A DNA stretch of 64,000 nt, taken from Leptospira mtsangambouensis (GTDB lineage Bacteria; Spirochaetota; Leptospiria; Leptospirales; Leptospiraceae). Each line of letters begins with the position of its first letter. Within the stretch, counting starts at the first letter, position 1. Where the stretch lies: positions 62,001-126,000 of the forward strand of contig NZ_RQHK01000006.1 in the NCBI RefSeq assembly GCF_004770475.1, read 5' to 3'. Shown here piece by piece: positions 8,508-16,443 of this stretch. The notes beneath the pieces were generated by a model. That model searched no databases and was not told the origin of the DNA. It saw nothing but the letters and a program-made list of their open reading frames with translations. The position numbers and the translations under genes were made by a program.

Positions 8508-9023
8508 TTACTTTTTCGGAGTAGGGAATTTTTCCAACAATAAAATCAAATATAACCTACCCATATATTCTTCTCCTCTTCTGTCTTTGAGATTAAAGAT
8601 AAGAATGTATTGGCGAAAATGTTCTAAGGAAATTGGAACTAGTTTATGGTTCAAGTTCTCCGGCGGTAAAATATCAATTTCGTAACGCCCAAGTCTCATT
8701 TCTGTAATTAATTTTCCGGCAATCTGGTTTGCAAATTCCATCATGATGGATGCGGAATGAGATCGGGAAGTAGGATCAATTTGAAAGGCTTTGGCAATTT
8801 TTGGAAGGAGTTTGAGTTTTGTATATCCATCTAAAGCAAGATATACTTTTCCATTGATATCACCAACAAATTCAACAAGTGTACAATTTTCAAAACAAAG
8901 ACCTTCGTTTTTGGAAGGACCATAAGCCTCTCTGTCTGCATAGACGAGTAAAGTCTTTTGAAAATGTTCCGGCAATACTTGCGAAACAGTCAGGATAAAC
9001 TTTTCATCAATTAAAGGATCCAT
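8508..9023 (-). CDS. CheX-like chemotaxis phosphatase family protein
   Basis: 171 residues with the CheX/CheC-type features: a GDINGKVYLALDG strand pair around residue 55, then the helix MMEFANQIAGKLITEMRLGR corresponding to the E-x2-N phosphatase helix (E and N both present), then EIDILPPENL. Such proteins dephosphorylate CheY-like regulators, so activity on a response regulator is plausible. Its ATG follows directly on the TAA of the upstream gene. No CheY or other chemotaxis gene is in the window. Confidence 0.75.
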   Translation of the reverse strand: MDPLIDEKFILTVSQVLPEHFQKTLLVYADREAYGPSKNEGLCFENCTLVEFVGDINGKVYLALDGYTKLKLLPKIAKAFQIDPTSRSHSASIMMEFANQIAGKLITEMRLGRYEIDILPPENLNHKLVPISLEHFRQYILIFNLKDRRGEEYMGRLYLILLLEKFPTPKK

Positions 9024-10157
9024 TTAGGCTGCGTGGTAGAGGATACTCTCTTCCAAAGATTTATAAGCTGCCTTGATCCAAGTATCAAATTTGATTTCGG
9101 GAGTGGATTGGTTTGAAAAACCGAGAGCAACTTCTGATGGATACCCTAGACTATCAAGTTCTTCAATGAACTGTTTAAAAAATTCAGAAAAATCATCCAG
9201 TTTGTCATTGGAAATGATACTTGCGTATAAATGATCTTCCAATTGGTACAAACCCAAACCAAGGACCGCATTCTGTTTTCCAAGAATGTTTAGTCCAATG
9301 GCAATCTCTGATTGGAAGTTGGTATCGATAAATTTGAAAAGAATTAAAGTTACCTTTTCTTTGGATTCGAATGCAGATTTTGCCATTTGGTAAAAGTGAG
9401 ATACATTATAAAGTTTTGAAACAGGGTGTTTGGTTACTTTTGTATATTCTCTTTTGGTCATAATTTTTTCCGAGATGATGTTTGATTTTTCCCAGAAGGA
9501 TTGGATATCCGATTCGACCCAAGATTCTTTTGTAGAAAAACATAAGAATCCAAATAAATGTGCATTCATTGTAAGAGGAATATATAACTTCCGTTTGTCT
9601 AAAGAAATAACAGGAAGTAGTTCTCTAATTTTACTTTCTTCGTATTCTTCCCATTCTACAGGATTGTCATCTGTCTCCACCATCATTCCCGCTTTTTGCC
9701 AATAACATTCTTTAAACTCTTTTTCATCATAATAAAAATATTGAATAGAGGTGAGTTTCTCTGTAAAAAATGGGAAAGGAAAGTCCTTTACCGTTTCAGA
9801 AAACACGGCCCTTGTTTCTGAATGAATTGATTCTCTTGCAAGCAAAACGGGATCTTTTTTCCAGAGAATGTCTTTTGGTTTAGGTTCTGCGTTGGAGGCT
9901 TCAATCGGCAAAGAAGATTCTGTATCAAAGACAATATCTGGTTTTGTATTTGTTTCCGATGGTTCACTTATATCTGCATTGGAATGTGGTCGATCTGCAA
10001 GGGACTCTGGTTTTTGGAAATCCAAACTATACAAAAAGAGGGTGAGGAGTAAACAGGAAACGGTGAGGAGGGTGAAACTCACCCAGGAGAAATAAAAAGT
10101 ATATTGAAGGATGACACCAATGATAAAAAAAATTGTGGGAATTGTATATCGTTTCAT
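9024..10157 (-). CDS. membrane protein with degenerate GGDEF-like domain
   Basis: 377 residues. Two membrane helices occupy residues about 5-48 (IPTIFFIIGVILQYTF and VSFTLLTVSCLLLTLFLY). A low-complexity acidic linker follows, then a GAF-like middle (about 120-235). The C-terminal domain starts HPVSKLYNVSHFYQMA, like the D-x-LTGL-x-NRR start of GGDEF domains, and continues with LILFKFIDTNF, but no GGDEF/GGEEF signature is visible, so it is probably not a cyclase. It could be a receptor or structural signalling module. It is first in an operon with CheX-like, hydrolase and FapA genes. Confidence 0.6.
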   Translation of the reverse strand: MKRYTIPTIFFIIGVILQYTFYFSWVSFTLLTVSCLLLTLFLYSLDFQKPESLADRPHSNADISEPSETNTKPDIVFDTESSLPIEASNAEPKPKDILWKKDPVLLARESIHSETRAVFSETVKDFPFPFFTEKLTSIQYFYYDEKEFKECYWQKAGMMVETDDNPVEWEEYEESKIRELLPVISLDKRKLYIPLTMNAHLFGFLCFSTKESWVESDIQSFWEKSNIISEKIMTKREYTKVTKHPVSKLYNVSHFYQMAKSAFESKEKVTLILFKFIDTNFQSEIAIGLNILGKQNAVLGLGLYQLEDHLYASIISNDKLDDFSEFFKQFIEELDSLGYPSEVALGFSNQSTPEIKFDTWIKAAYKSLEESILYHAA

Positions 10158-10167
10158 CGTTACTTAG

Positions 10168-10186
10168 CCGTTACTCAATATAACGG
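10168..10186. promoter_or_regulatory. CCGTTA/TAACGG inverted repeat in divergent region
   Basis: A 6-bp perfect inverted repeat with a 7-base spacer lies between the divergent GGDEF-like and methyltransferase genes, about 11 bases upstream of the minus-strand start. It may be an operator or chance. Confidence 0.3.
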
Positions 10187-10234
10187 GTAAAATGGGGATT
10201 CGCTGAACTGATTTTCCCTTTCCGCTAGGGGCAA

Positions 10235-10975
10235 ATGAAACTCTATTCTGAATTGGCCGAATACTATTTTACCATCGAAGAACCAAGCCGCAAGTTTTCG
10301 GAAGAAATTCTTTTCTTGCGAGATACATTTAAGCGACATAAAATACATACTGTTTTGGATATCGGCTGCGGGACCGGGGAACATGTCAAAGAACTCCAAG
10401 GAATGGGTTTTAAACCACTGGGTGTGGATGGTTCTCCAAGGATGTTAGAAATCGCCAAGGCCCGCTTTCCCCATTGCCAATTTGAGCTTGGGAAAATGGA
10501 AGTACACGTCGCCAAACAACCTGCAGATGCAGTGATTTGTTTGTATGGAACCTTTAATTATCTCATCAACGATGATTTGGTTCAAAATTTCCTACGTAAT
10601 TGTTATAAAAACTTAAAACAAGCCGGGCTTTTGGTTTTGGAAATTTGGAATGCCGATCCTATTCACCGTATCAAACGAAAACCCATCACCACTGTGAGTA
10701 ATGTGCGCCAAGGGGCAACATCCATTCGTAGAAACAGAGGATTTCGATTAACAAGGGCAGATGATGTGGCCATTGTAGAAGTGAACTATGTATACAATTT
10801 GAATCAGAAGGATTTAAAAGACAAACATACCATGCGTGTCTTTCATTTTCCGCAGGTTCGAAATTTCTTAGACGATAATAAGTTTGATGTCCTTCATGTT
10901 TATAGCAACTACGACGGTGAAAAATATATAAAAACCGGCGCAAGGATGCTCATCGTCGCCAAAAAGAGGTCTTGA
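10235..10975 (+). CDS. class I SAM-dependent methyltransferase
   Basis: 246 residues. The SAM-binding motif I is VLDIGCGTGEHVKEL (about residues 40-54), followed by LGVDGSPRMLEIAKARFP (motif II with acidic residue) and DAVICLYGTFNYL (motif for the substrate side). The fold is the small-molecule type of class I methyltransferases; the substrate is unknown. The ATG at 10235 has AGGGG about 5 bases upstream. It stands alone between the operon on the minus strand and lpdA 43 bases downstream. Confidence 0.85.
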   Translation: MKLYSELAEYYFTIEEPSRKFSEEILFLRDTFKRHKIHTVLDIGCGTGEHVKELQGMGFKPLGVDGSPRMLEIAKARFPHCQFELGKMEVHVAKQPADAVICLYGTFNYLINDDLVQNFLRNCYKNLKQAGLLVLEIWNADPIHRIKRKPITTVSNVRQGATSIRRNRGFRLTRADDVAIVEVNYVYNLNQKDLKDKHTMRVFHFPQVRNFLDDNKFDVLHVYSNYDGEKYIKTGARMLIVAKKRS

Positions 10976-11018
10976 CTTTCCTTTTTTCGTACGGTATCCC
11001 AATCTATTGGGAGAACCT

Positions 11019-12446
11019 ATGTCTAGTCCAAACCATTTCCAAGTCATCGTTATTGGAGGAGGGCCCGGCGGTTATGTCGCTGCCATCCGTGCTGCACAAT
11101 TAGGGTTACAAACTTGTATTGTGGAACGTGAAAAACTCGGTGGAGTGTGTTTGAACTGGGGTTGTATTCCCACCAAAGCCCTGTTAGAAAGTGCTCATGT
11201 TTTGGAACATTTAAAACATGCAGCCAGTTTCGGATTGTCTTGCGACAATATCAAAGCTGATTTTGATGTCGTGATCAAACGTTCTCGGTCCGTGGCAGAC
11301 CAAATGGCCAAAGGTGTTGAGTATCTGATGAAGAAAAACAAAATCACCGTGGTGAATGGAGAGGCCAGTTTCCAAAATTCCAAAACCATCCAAGTGAAGT
11401 CCAGTTCAGGAGAAGCTTCCACTTATACTGCCGATTTTTATATTTTAGCCGTGGGTGCTAAAAACAAAGCCCTTCCTTTTTTGCCTTTTGACGGCAAACG
11501 TGTGTTATCTGCAAGAGATGCCATGGTCGAACCAAAAGTCATTCCTAACCTTGCCATCATTGGAGCGGGGGCGATTGGAGTGGAGTTTGCGGATTTTTAT
11601 GCCAGTATGGGATCTAAGGTAACCATCATTGAATTCCAAGACCATCTTCTTCCCAATGAAGATTTGGAAATTTCAGGAATCCTAGAAAGAAGTTTTAAAA
11701 AACGAGGGATTGAACAGTATTTGAGCCATGGAGTGGAAACGGCTTCTGTTACGGATGCGGGAGTGGAACTTACCTTACTAGATCGTAAATCGGCAAAAAA
11801 AGAAAAGTTAAACTTTGATAAGGTGATTGTTGGAGTGGGAATAACACCTAACACTGGAAATATTGGATTAGATGAAATTGGAATCAAATTAAAAAATGGA
11901 TTTGTGGATTTTGTTGGTAACTACCGTTCGACAGTGGATCATATTTATGCCATTGGGGATTGTATTGCCACACCGGCTCTCGCCCATGTGGCCAGTGCCG
12001 AAGGCATTCGTGCGGCAGAAGATATCTCTGTGCGAGTCGGTAACCCTCACCATTTACAAATCGCAAAACTCAACTATTCTTATATTCCAGGATGTACGTA
12101 CTGTCATCCAGAAGTGGCAAGCGTTGGCCTTACAGAAGAAAAAGCCAAAGCCATGGGGTATGAAATCACTGTGGGTAAGTTTCCTTTTACCGCCAGTGGC
12201 CGTGCGCAGGCCCAAGGGGACACCACCGGAATGGTGAAAATTGTTTCGGATAAAAAACACGGGGAAATTTTAGGAGCCCATATCATTGGGAGTGGGGCCA
12301 CGGAAATGATCGCAGAATTGACGTTAGGTGCCAATATGGAGATCACAGTCAGGGAACTTGCTAATACCATCCATGCCCATCCAACACTATCGGAAGGAAT
12401 TATGGAAAGTGCAGCGGCGGTGCTTGGGGAAGCGATTAATATATAG
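11019..12446 (+). CDS. lpdA: dihydrolipoyl dehydrogenase
   Basis: The E3 component shared by 2-oxoacid dehydrogenase and glycine cleavage complexes; it reoxidises dihydrolipoamide using FAD and NAD+. The N-terminal FAD site is VIVIGGGPGGYVAA, the redox-active disulfide is GGVCLNWGCIPTKA (Cys44, Cys49), the NAD site is AIIGAGAIGVEFADF, and the C-terminal interface has HAHPTLSEG with the catalytic His. 475 residues is typical. The ATG at 11019 has GGGAG 5 bases upstream; an in-frame TTG at 11007 overlaps that site. No E1 or E2 genes are adjacent. Confidence 0.95.
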   Translation: MSSPNHFQVIVIGGGPGGYVAAIRAAQLGLQTCIVEREKLGGVCLNWGCIPTKALLESAHVLEHLKHAASFGLSCDNIKADFDVVIKRSRSVADQMAKGVEYLMKKNKITVVNGEASFQNSKTIQVKSSSGEASTYTADFYILAVGAKNKALPFLPFDGKRVLSARDAMVEPKVIPNLAIIGAGAIGVEFADFYASMGSKVTIIEFQDHLLPNEDLEISGILERSFKKRGIEQYLSHGVETASVTDAGVELTLLDRKSAKKEKLNFDKVIVGVGITPNTGNIGLDEIGIKLKNGFVDFVGNYRSTVDHIYAIGDCIATPALAHVASAEGIRAAEDISVRVGNPHHLQIAKLNYSYIPGCTYCHPEVASVGLTEEKAKAMGYEITVGKFPFTASGRAQAQGDTTGMVKIVSDKKHGEILGAHIIGSGATEMIAELTLGANMEITVRELANTIHAHPTLSEGIMESAAAVLGEAINI

Positions 12447-12546
12447 GGGTGGAATCTGTTCGTTAGCTACGTTCTTACCCAATGAATCAAATTTATTTGT
12501 AATGTGGTATACCTGCGCATTTGGGTGACGACAACGCAGTATCAAT

Positions 12547-13110
12547 CTAAGATTTAGCCATTATGTTAGAGTAATGTTTTAGATTGAATTCCTTTGGGAA
12601 GAAATATTTGAACTTTGCCAAAGTAACAGAAAAATCATATTGAAACCATATATAATTTAAAATTAAAACTAAATTAAATGGAATCAAAGTAATATTCTGA
12701 AGAAAAAGTTTTTCGCTTAATAGTTCTAATGGAAAAAAATGAAACACCGCAAGAAAGTTTATGATCAGACAGGAAATATCTATTAATAGGATACAAATTA
12801 ATAATAATTGCAACAACCAGTTAGGTCTTAGTTTTATATCGATCGTTAAAGAATTTTGATTGTTTACCTGAATCCTTCCTTTGATTTCAGAATTTGTTTT
12901 GTTGGAGAATATTGACATTCTTCTCAGAGTAAAAGAATTACCAAAAGAATAACATTCGAATGGATGGTGAGATAGGGAAATAATTCTAAAGTTTGACCAA
13001 GTTTCTGTATTATTGGTTAAGTATTTACTGAAATTATAATACGATGCTTCACAAATAAAACTAAATTTTCTGTAGAATAGTAAATGCTCGAAGATCTTGT
13101 GAATGGCCAT
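12547..13110 (-). CDS. hypothetical membrane protein
   Basis: 187 residues, AT-rich and unrecognised. Two hydrophobic segments are clear, about residues 97-125 (LLQLLLICILLIDISCLIIN) and 140-160. The middle is polar and the C-terminus is basic. The ATG at 13110 has AGGA 7 bases upstream, which supports it as a real gene. The codon composition is more AT-rich than its neighbours, which could indicate transfer or weak constraint. It lies after the structured repeat at 13185-13247. Confidence 0.5.
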   Translation of the reverse strand: MAIHKIFEHLLFYRKFSFICEASYYNFSKYLTNNTETWSNFRIISLSHHPFECYSFGNSFTLRRMSIFSNKTNSEIKGRIQVNNQNSLTIDIKLRPNWLLQLLLICILLIDISCLIINFLAVFHFFPLELLSEKLFLQNITLIPFNLVLILNYIWFQYDFSVTLAKFKYFFPKEFNLKHYSNIMAKS

Positions 13111-13184
13111 TGTGTTTTCCTATCGAAATCTGTCGTCTACAAGAAAAAACTCCCAAACTTAGTGGTCGTTGTGAAATCCCTCCC

Positions 13185-13247
13185 CCGCGCCAGCGATTGC
13201 AGCGGAAATCCTTTTGCGCATGCAAAAGATTGGAGCGAAAAGCGCGG
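13185..13247. repeat. nested inverted-repeat element (candidate dispersed structured repeat)
   Basis: Outer arms CCGCGC (13185-13190) and GCGCGG (13242-13247) enclose GATTGCAGCGGAAATC and ATTGGAGCGAAAA segments, around a core hairpin CTTTTGC-GCAT-GCAAAAG (13211-13228). It lies in a 211-base gene-free stretch between two minus-strand genes and is far more GC-rich than its surroundings. I recall similar AGCGGAAATCCTTTT...AAAAGATTGGAGCG sequences as recurrent intergenic elements in Leptospira and other bacteria, but cannot verify this. The rest of the stretch shows nothing clear. Confidence 0.5.
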
Positions 13248-13321
13248 TCGGTTGAAGGTCTGATTCTAATCCACCTAACCAATTCGAGGCGCCCCTTCCT
13301 TCCCCCTCCTACAAACCTATT

Positions 13322-14167
13322 TCAATTTTCTTTTATCTCCAAACATCGCTGCATCCAGTCCCAAGTTTCCTTTGGTCTTTCGAAGGGGAAAAAATGTGTG
13401 AAGCCGGGGAAGATGGTGACATCGGACTTGGGATGTTTTTTGGTTAGGAGATAGGCATACTTTGGGCTACAGACTTCGAACTTTTCGGGAATGGCAATAT
13501 GGTTTTCCGTTTTGATTCCATAAAAGTTTTTGAAGACATGGAAGTGAGCATGTCCAAAAATCCTTGCTTCGACTTTTGGATCACAACATAGTTTGACTTC
13601 TGCGTCATGGCCGGTGCTCTCAAAACAAGAGTTTAGATAATCTTCGAAGATGGAAGGTTCGAAGTTGGCAAAGGCGGGAAATTTTCGAAACGATCGCCTA
13701 ACAAGCTCAATTGATTTGAAATGAGTTCTTCTTTTTTTGGCACCTTTTGCCAAAGGGTTTTCTAAAAATTTAGAAAGGAGGATGAGTTTCCAACCTAAGA
13801 TGACGGGATCCATGGCTAGAACTTTTTCAAAACGGGAAGGTTCTTTGGCAGCGGCTAAAAGTGATGAGGCACCACCTAGTGAATGACCAATGATATTTGT
13901 TTTGTTGATGGATTCAAAATCAAGAAGTGCGAGGATTTGATCTCGAAACACATTCCAGTTATTAAATTTTAAACTAAACTCAGAACTTCCATGTCCCAAA
14001 AAATCAGGAGCAATGACTCGATAGTGTTTTGATAATAAATTAAAGTAATATTGGTAACAACCAGCACTATAACCATTGGCGTGACAGAAAACGAGAACGG
14101 GACCCGGAGTTTCCGAATCTAAGTAGGCGCATTCCCAGTTTCTGAACCGAAAGGATTTTTGTTTCAT
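13322..14167 (-). CDS. alpha/beta hydrolase
   Basis: 281 residues with a standard alpha/beta-hydrolase fold: VFCHANGYSAGCY (oxyanion HANG), APDFLGHGSSE, the nucleophile elbow GHSLGGASS, and FPGFTHFFPFERP near the C-terminus with the catalytic His. It resembles esterases/lipases of the haloalkane dehalogenase-like superfamily; substrate unknown. The ATG at 14167 is chosen because the extended start at 14221 would overlap the divergent gene start. Confidence 0.85.
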   Translation of the reverse strand: MKQKSFRFRNWECAYLDSETPGPVLVFCHANGYSAGCYQYYFNLLSKHYRVIAPDFLGHGSSEFSLKFNNWNVFRDQILALLDFESINKTNIIGHSLGGASSLLAAAKEPSRFEKVLAMDPVILGWKLILLSKFLENPLAKGAKKRRTHFKSIELVRRSFRKFPAFANFEPSIFEDYLNSCFESTGHDAEVKLCCDPKVEARIFGHAHFHVFKNFYGIKTENHIAIPEKFEVCSPKYAYLLTKKHPKSDVTIFPGFTHFFPFERPKETWDWMQRCLEIKEN

Positions 14168-14215
14168 TTTTCTATTTGACCCTTCCCGATTTAGATCGGA
14201 TTTTGTCTCTATCCC

Positions 14216-14605
14216 ATGCAATTCCAGGTCATCCTCTTCTTCTGTATAGCCGTATTCTTTAATGCATTGGCTAATATTTTAATCAAATCCTCATCCTTAC
14301 AAGACCAAACAAAAACATTGTCAGGTGGTCTTTGGGATACAATCTTTACAGTGTTTAATCCTTACTTTATAGGTGGACTCGCTAGTTTTGGATTAGCCTT
14401 ACTTGGGTATCGATATGTGTTGGGGAAAGGTTTGAAACTTTCACTTGCATATCCAGTATTTACTTCTAGTGGATTTATCATTGTTCTGATTGCTTCTTCG
14501 CTTTTTTTTAAAGAAAGGTTGAATTTGACACAATGGTTGGGGATTGCATTTATATTGATTGGTGTTTGGCTTACCGCCTTGCAGATGTTTGATGTTAAGT
14601 CTTAA
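14216..14605 (+). CDS. SMR/EamA-like small membrane transporter
   Basis: 129 residues with four hydrophobic helices: residues 4-24, 45-67, 73-97 and 103-125. Features such as LANILIKSS, YRYVLGKGLKLSLAYPVF and RLNLTQWLGIAFILIGVWL match the small multidrug resistance/EamA fold, of which members move cationic drugs or lipid-linked sugars. No key Glu is obvious in helix 1, so substrate cannot be assigned. It ends 3 bases before the sulfatase-like gene, so they are probably cotranscribed. Confidence 0.75.
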   Translation: MQFQVILFFCIAVFFNALANILIKSSSLQDQTKTLSGGLWDTIFTVFNPYFIGGLASFGLALLGYRYVLGKGLKLSLAYPVFTSSGFIIVLIASSLFFKERLNLTQWLGIAFILIGVWLTALQMFDVKS

Positions 14606-14608
14606 ATC

Positions 14609-16408
14609 TTGAAATCAAAATCTGTTTCCATAAAACTAAAAACATTTTTTTTTCTATTCTGTTTTCTTTCTTTTTCCTTTTGTAAAAAAACAGGTTCAGA
14701 TACTGGACCTGAATCCAATCTCCCCGACACAACAAAACGTCCCAATGTTCTTTGGATTGTGATTGATTCGCTTCGCGGTGATATCATTGGTCAATATGGG
14801 GTGACACCTAACTTAGATTTGTTTGCGGAAAATGCCGTTACTTTTAAGTATCATTTAGTCAACGCCGCTTGGACTAGACCTTCTACACTTGTATTTTTTA
14901 CGGGTAAATATGCGTCAGCAAACCCTGTTAATTTTTGGGATTATCCTACCACAAAATCGGAAGTAGAATCCTTCTATCGGACGGAAAAACATCCTCTCCC
15001 TAAACTACTTAAAGAAAATGCTTTTGGTACTTATATGGTGGGTAACAATCCGTTTTTAACGGACAAATTTGGTCTTGGAGTTGATGTCGGCTTTGATTCG
15101 TTATACGACTTTTCCAATTATAACGAAGACACAAAGAAAATTACCAAAAAAACTTTCGAAGTATTGGAAGAAATTTCGAACGATAAAAAACCTTTTTTCC
15201 TTTTTTTAAATTATAACGATCCGCACAAACCATACACACCACCGCAAGGATTCACAAATCGTATCCAAACAAAAGAAGTTTTGGATGAAAAGAAAATGAA
15301 TTATCTTGGAGAAGTTGCCTTTGTGGACGAGGAACTCGGAAAAGTTTTTCTGGAACTAAAAAACAAAAATCTTTGGGACAACACCATGATCCTCATCACA
15401 GCTGACCACGGTGAGGTGATGCATGTCGCCCATGCAATTTCTCCTTTTACGGGAACCAATACGTATTATGGACATGGTCAGGATTTGTTTTTAGAAAATA
15501 TCCATGTGCCACTTCTTGTTAAGTTACCGAATGAAACCAAAAAACAATCGATTGAGACAATGACGAGGTCGATTGATTTATATCCAACGGTTTTGGATTA
15601 TACTGGATTGGTTGTTCCAAAATCTGTACAGGGTAAATCACTTCGGTCTTTAATTGAGATTCAAGAGACCACCAAACGAACATATTATGGTGAAACCAGG
15701 TTTACACAAGGGTATGGGGAAGGACATGAGTTTCTTTTGCAAAGGTCCTACCGCTTTCATGAACTTGGAAAATTTTGGCAAGGTTCAGTGGGGAGTGAAT
15801 TTTATTTGTATTTGGATTCGAAAAAAGATCCAAACCAAGAAAATCCATTAAGAATAACAAATATTGCTGCGATCAAAGGTATGAAATTGCAGCCAGATTT
15901 GGAAAAAAAAATCCTTCGGTTTTGGAAACAAATTCGAGCTATGGAACCCAAACTGCCGTTATATCATCTTTCCATACAGCCAGAATCAAAGGATACAGAA
16001 GTTCAAATTCGGATTCCTAGCGGAACCATACGTATGGCATCTTACCCCGATGATGTGGTTTTGGAAGAAAAAGGAAAGTTGGTTCAAATCCAAACCAAAC
16101 GAACAGATCCTTTTGAAATTAGTTTTGAGGTGTATCCAGATGTAAGTTTTCCTGAATTTACAGTTTGGTTTTCTAAAAAACAAATTCCAAAATCGGAAAT
16201 TTTTACAGGATACTTTGGTGTGAGTTTGGCATCTTGTAAGTCCAACTGTGATTTGTTATATGAAACAGGACCTAAAAGACCAATCATCACTCCCAAAGCA
16301 AAAGTATATTTTTGGAAAGAAGGTGGACAAAAAAAATCTTATTCTTCGAAACAAGAATTAGGAACTGATGCTTTGGAGATTCTAAAGAAACAAGGATATG
16401 TGCAGTAA
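14609..16408 (+). CDS. sulfatase-fold lipoprotein lacking the formylglycine cysteine
   Basis: 599 residues. A lipoprotein signal ends in FSFC (Cys25). The alkaline phosphatase/sulfatase fold starts PNVLWIVIDSLRGDIIG (metal-binding Asp), and ITADHGEV supplies the later metal ligands. At the active site the usual C-x-P-S-R is instead TRPSTLVFFTG, so the residue that would become formylglycine is Thr and the Arg is missing. Thr nucleophiles occur in phosphoglycerol and phosphoethanolamine transferases (LtaS, EptA types), so it may act on a phospho-group rather than a sulfate. The C-terminal 200 residues are unrecognised. It starts at TTG 14609, 3 bases after the transporter gene. Confidence 0.75.
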   Translation: MKSKSVSIKLKTFFFLFCFLSFSFCKKTGSDTGPESNLPDTTKRPNVLWIVIDSLRGDIIGQYGVTPNLDLFAENAVTFKYHLVNAAWTRPSTLVFFTGKYASANPVNFWDYPTTKSEVESFYRTEKHPLPKLLKENAFGTYMVGNNPFLTDKFGLGVDVGFDSLYDFSNYNEDTKKITKKTFEVLEEISNDKKPFFLFLNYNDPHKPYTPPQGFTNRIQTKEVLDEKKMNYLGEVAFVDEELGKVFLELKNKNLWDNTMILITADHGEVMHVAHAISPFTGTNTYYGHGQDLFLENIHVPLLVKLPNETKKQSIETMTRSIDLYPTVLDYTGLVVPKSVQGKSLRSLIEIQETTKRTYYGETRFTQGYGEGHEFLLQRSYRFHELGKFWQGSVGSEFYLYLDSKKDPNQENPLRITNIAAIKGMKLQPDLEKKILRFWKQIRAMEPKLPLYHLSIQPESKDTEVQIRIPSGTIRMASYPDDVVLEEKGKLVQIQTKRTDPFEISFEVYPDVSFPEFTVWFSKKQIPKSEIFTGYFGVSLASCKSNCDLLYETGPKRPIITPKAKVYFWKEGGQKKSYSSKQELGTDALEILKKQGYVQ

Positions 16409-16413
16409 TGGGT

Positions 16414-16443
16414 TTGATTCGAATCAATCGTTATCTTGATTCG
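16414..16443. terminator. candidate bidirectional hairpin between convergent genes
   Basis: TTGATTCGAATCAA (16414-16427) is a perfect 14-bp palindrome. CGAATCAA (16420-16427) can instead pair with TTGATTCG (16436-16443) around an 8-base loop. It sits between the ends of the sulfatase-like and Calx-beta-like genes, as expected for shared termination. There is no clear U-tract. Confidence 0.4.
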
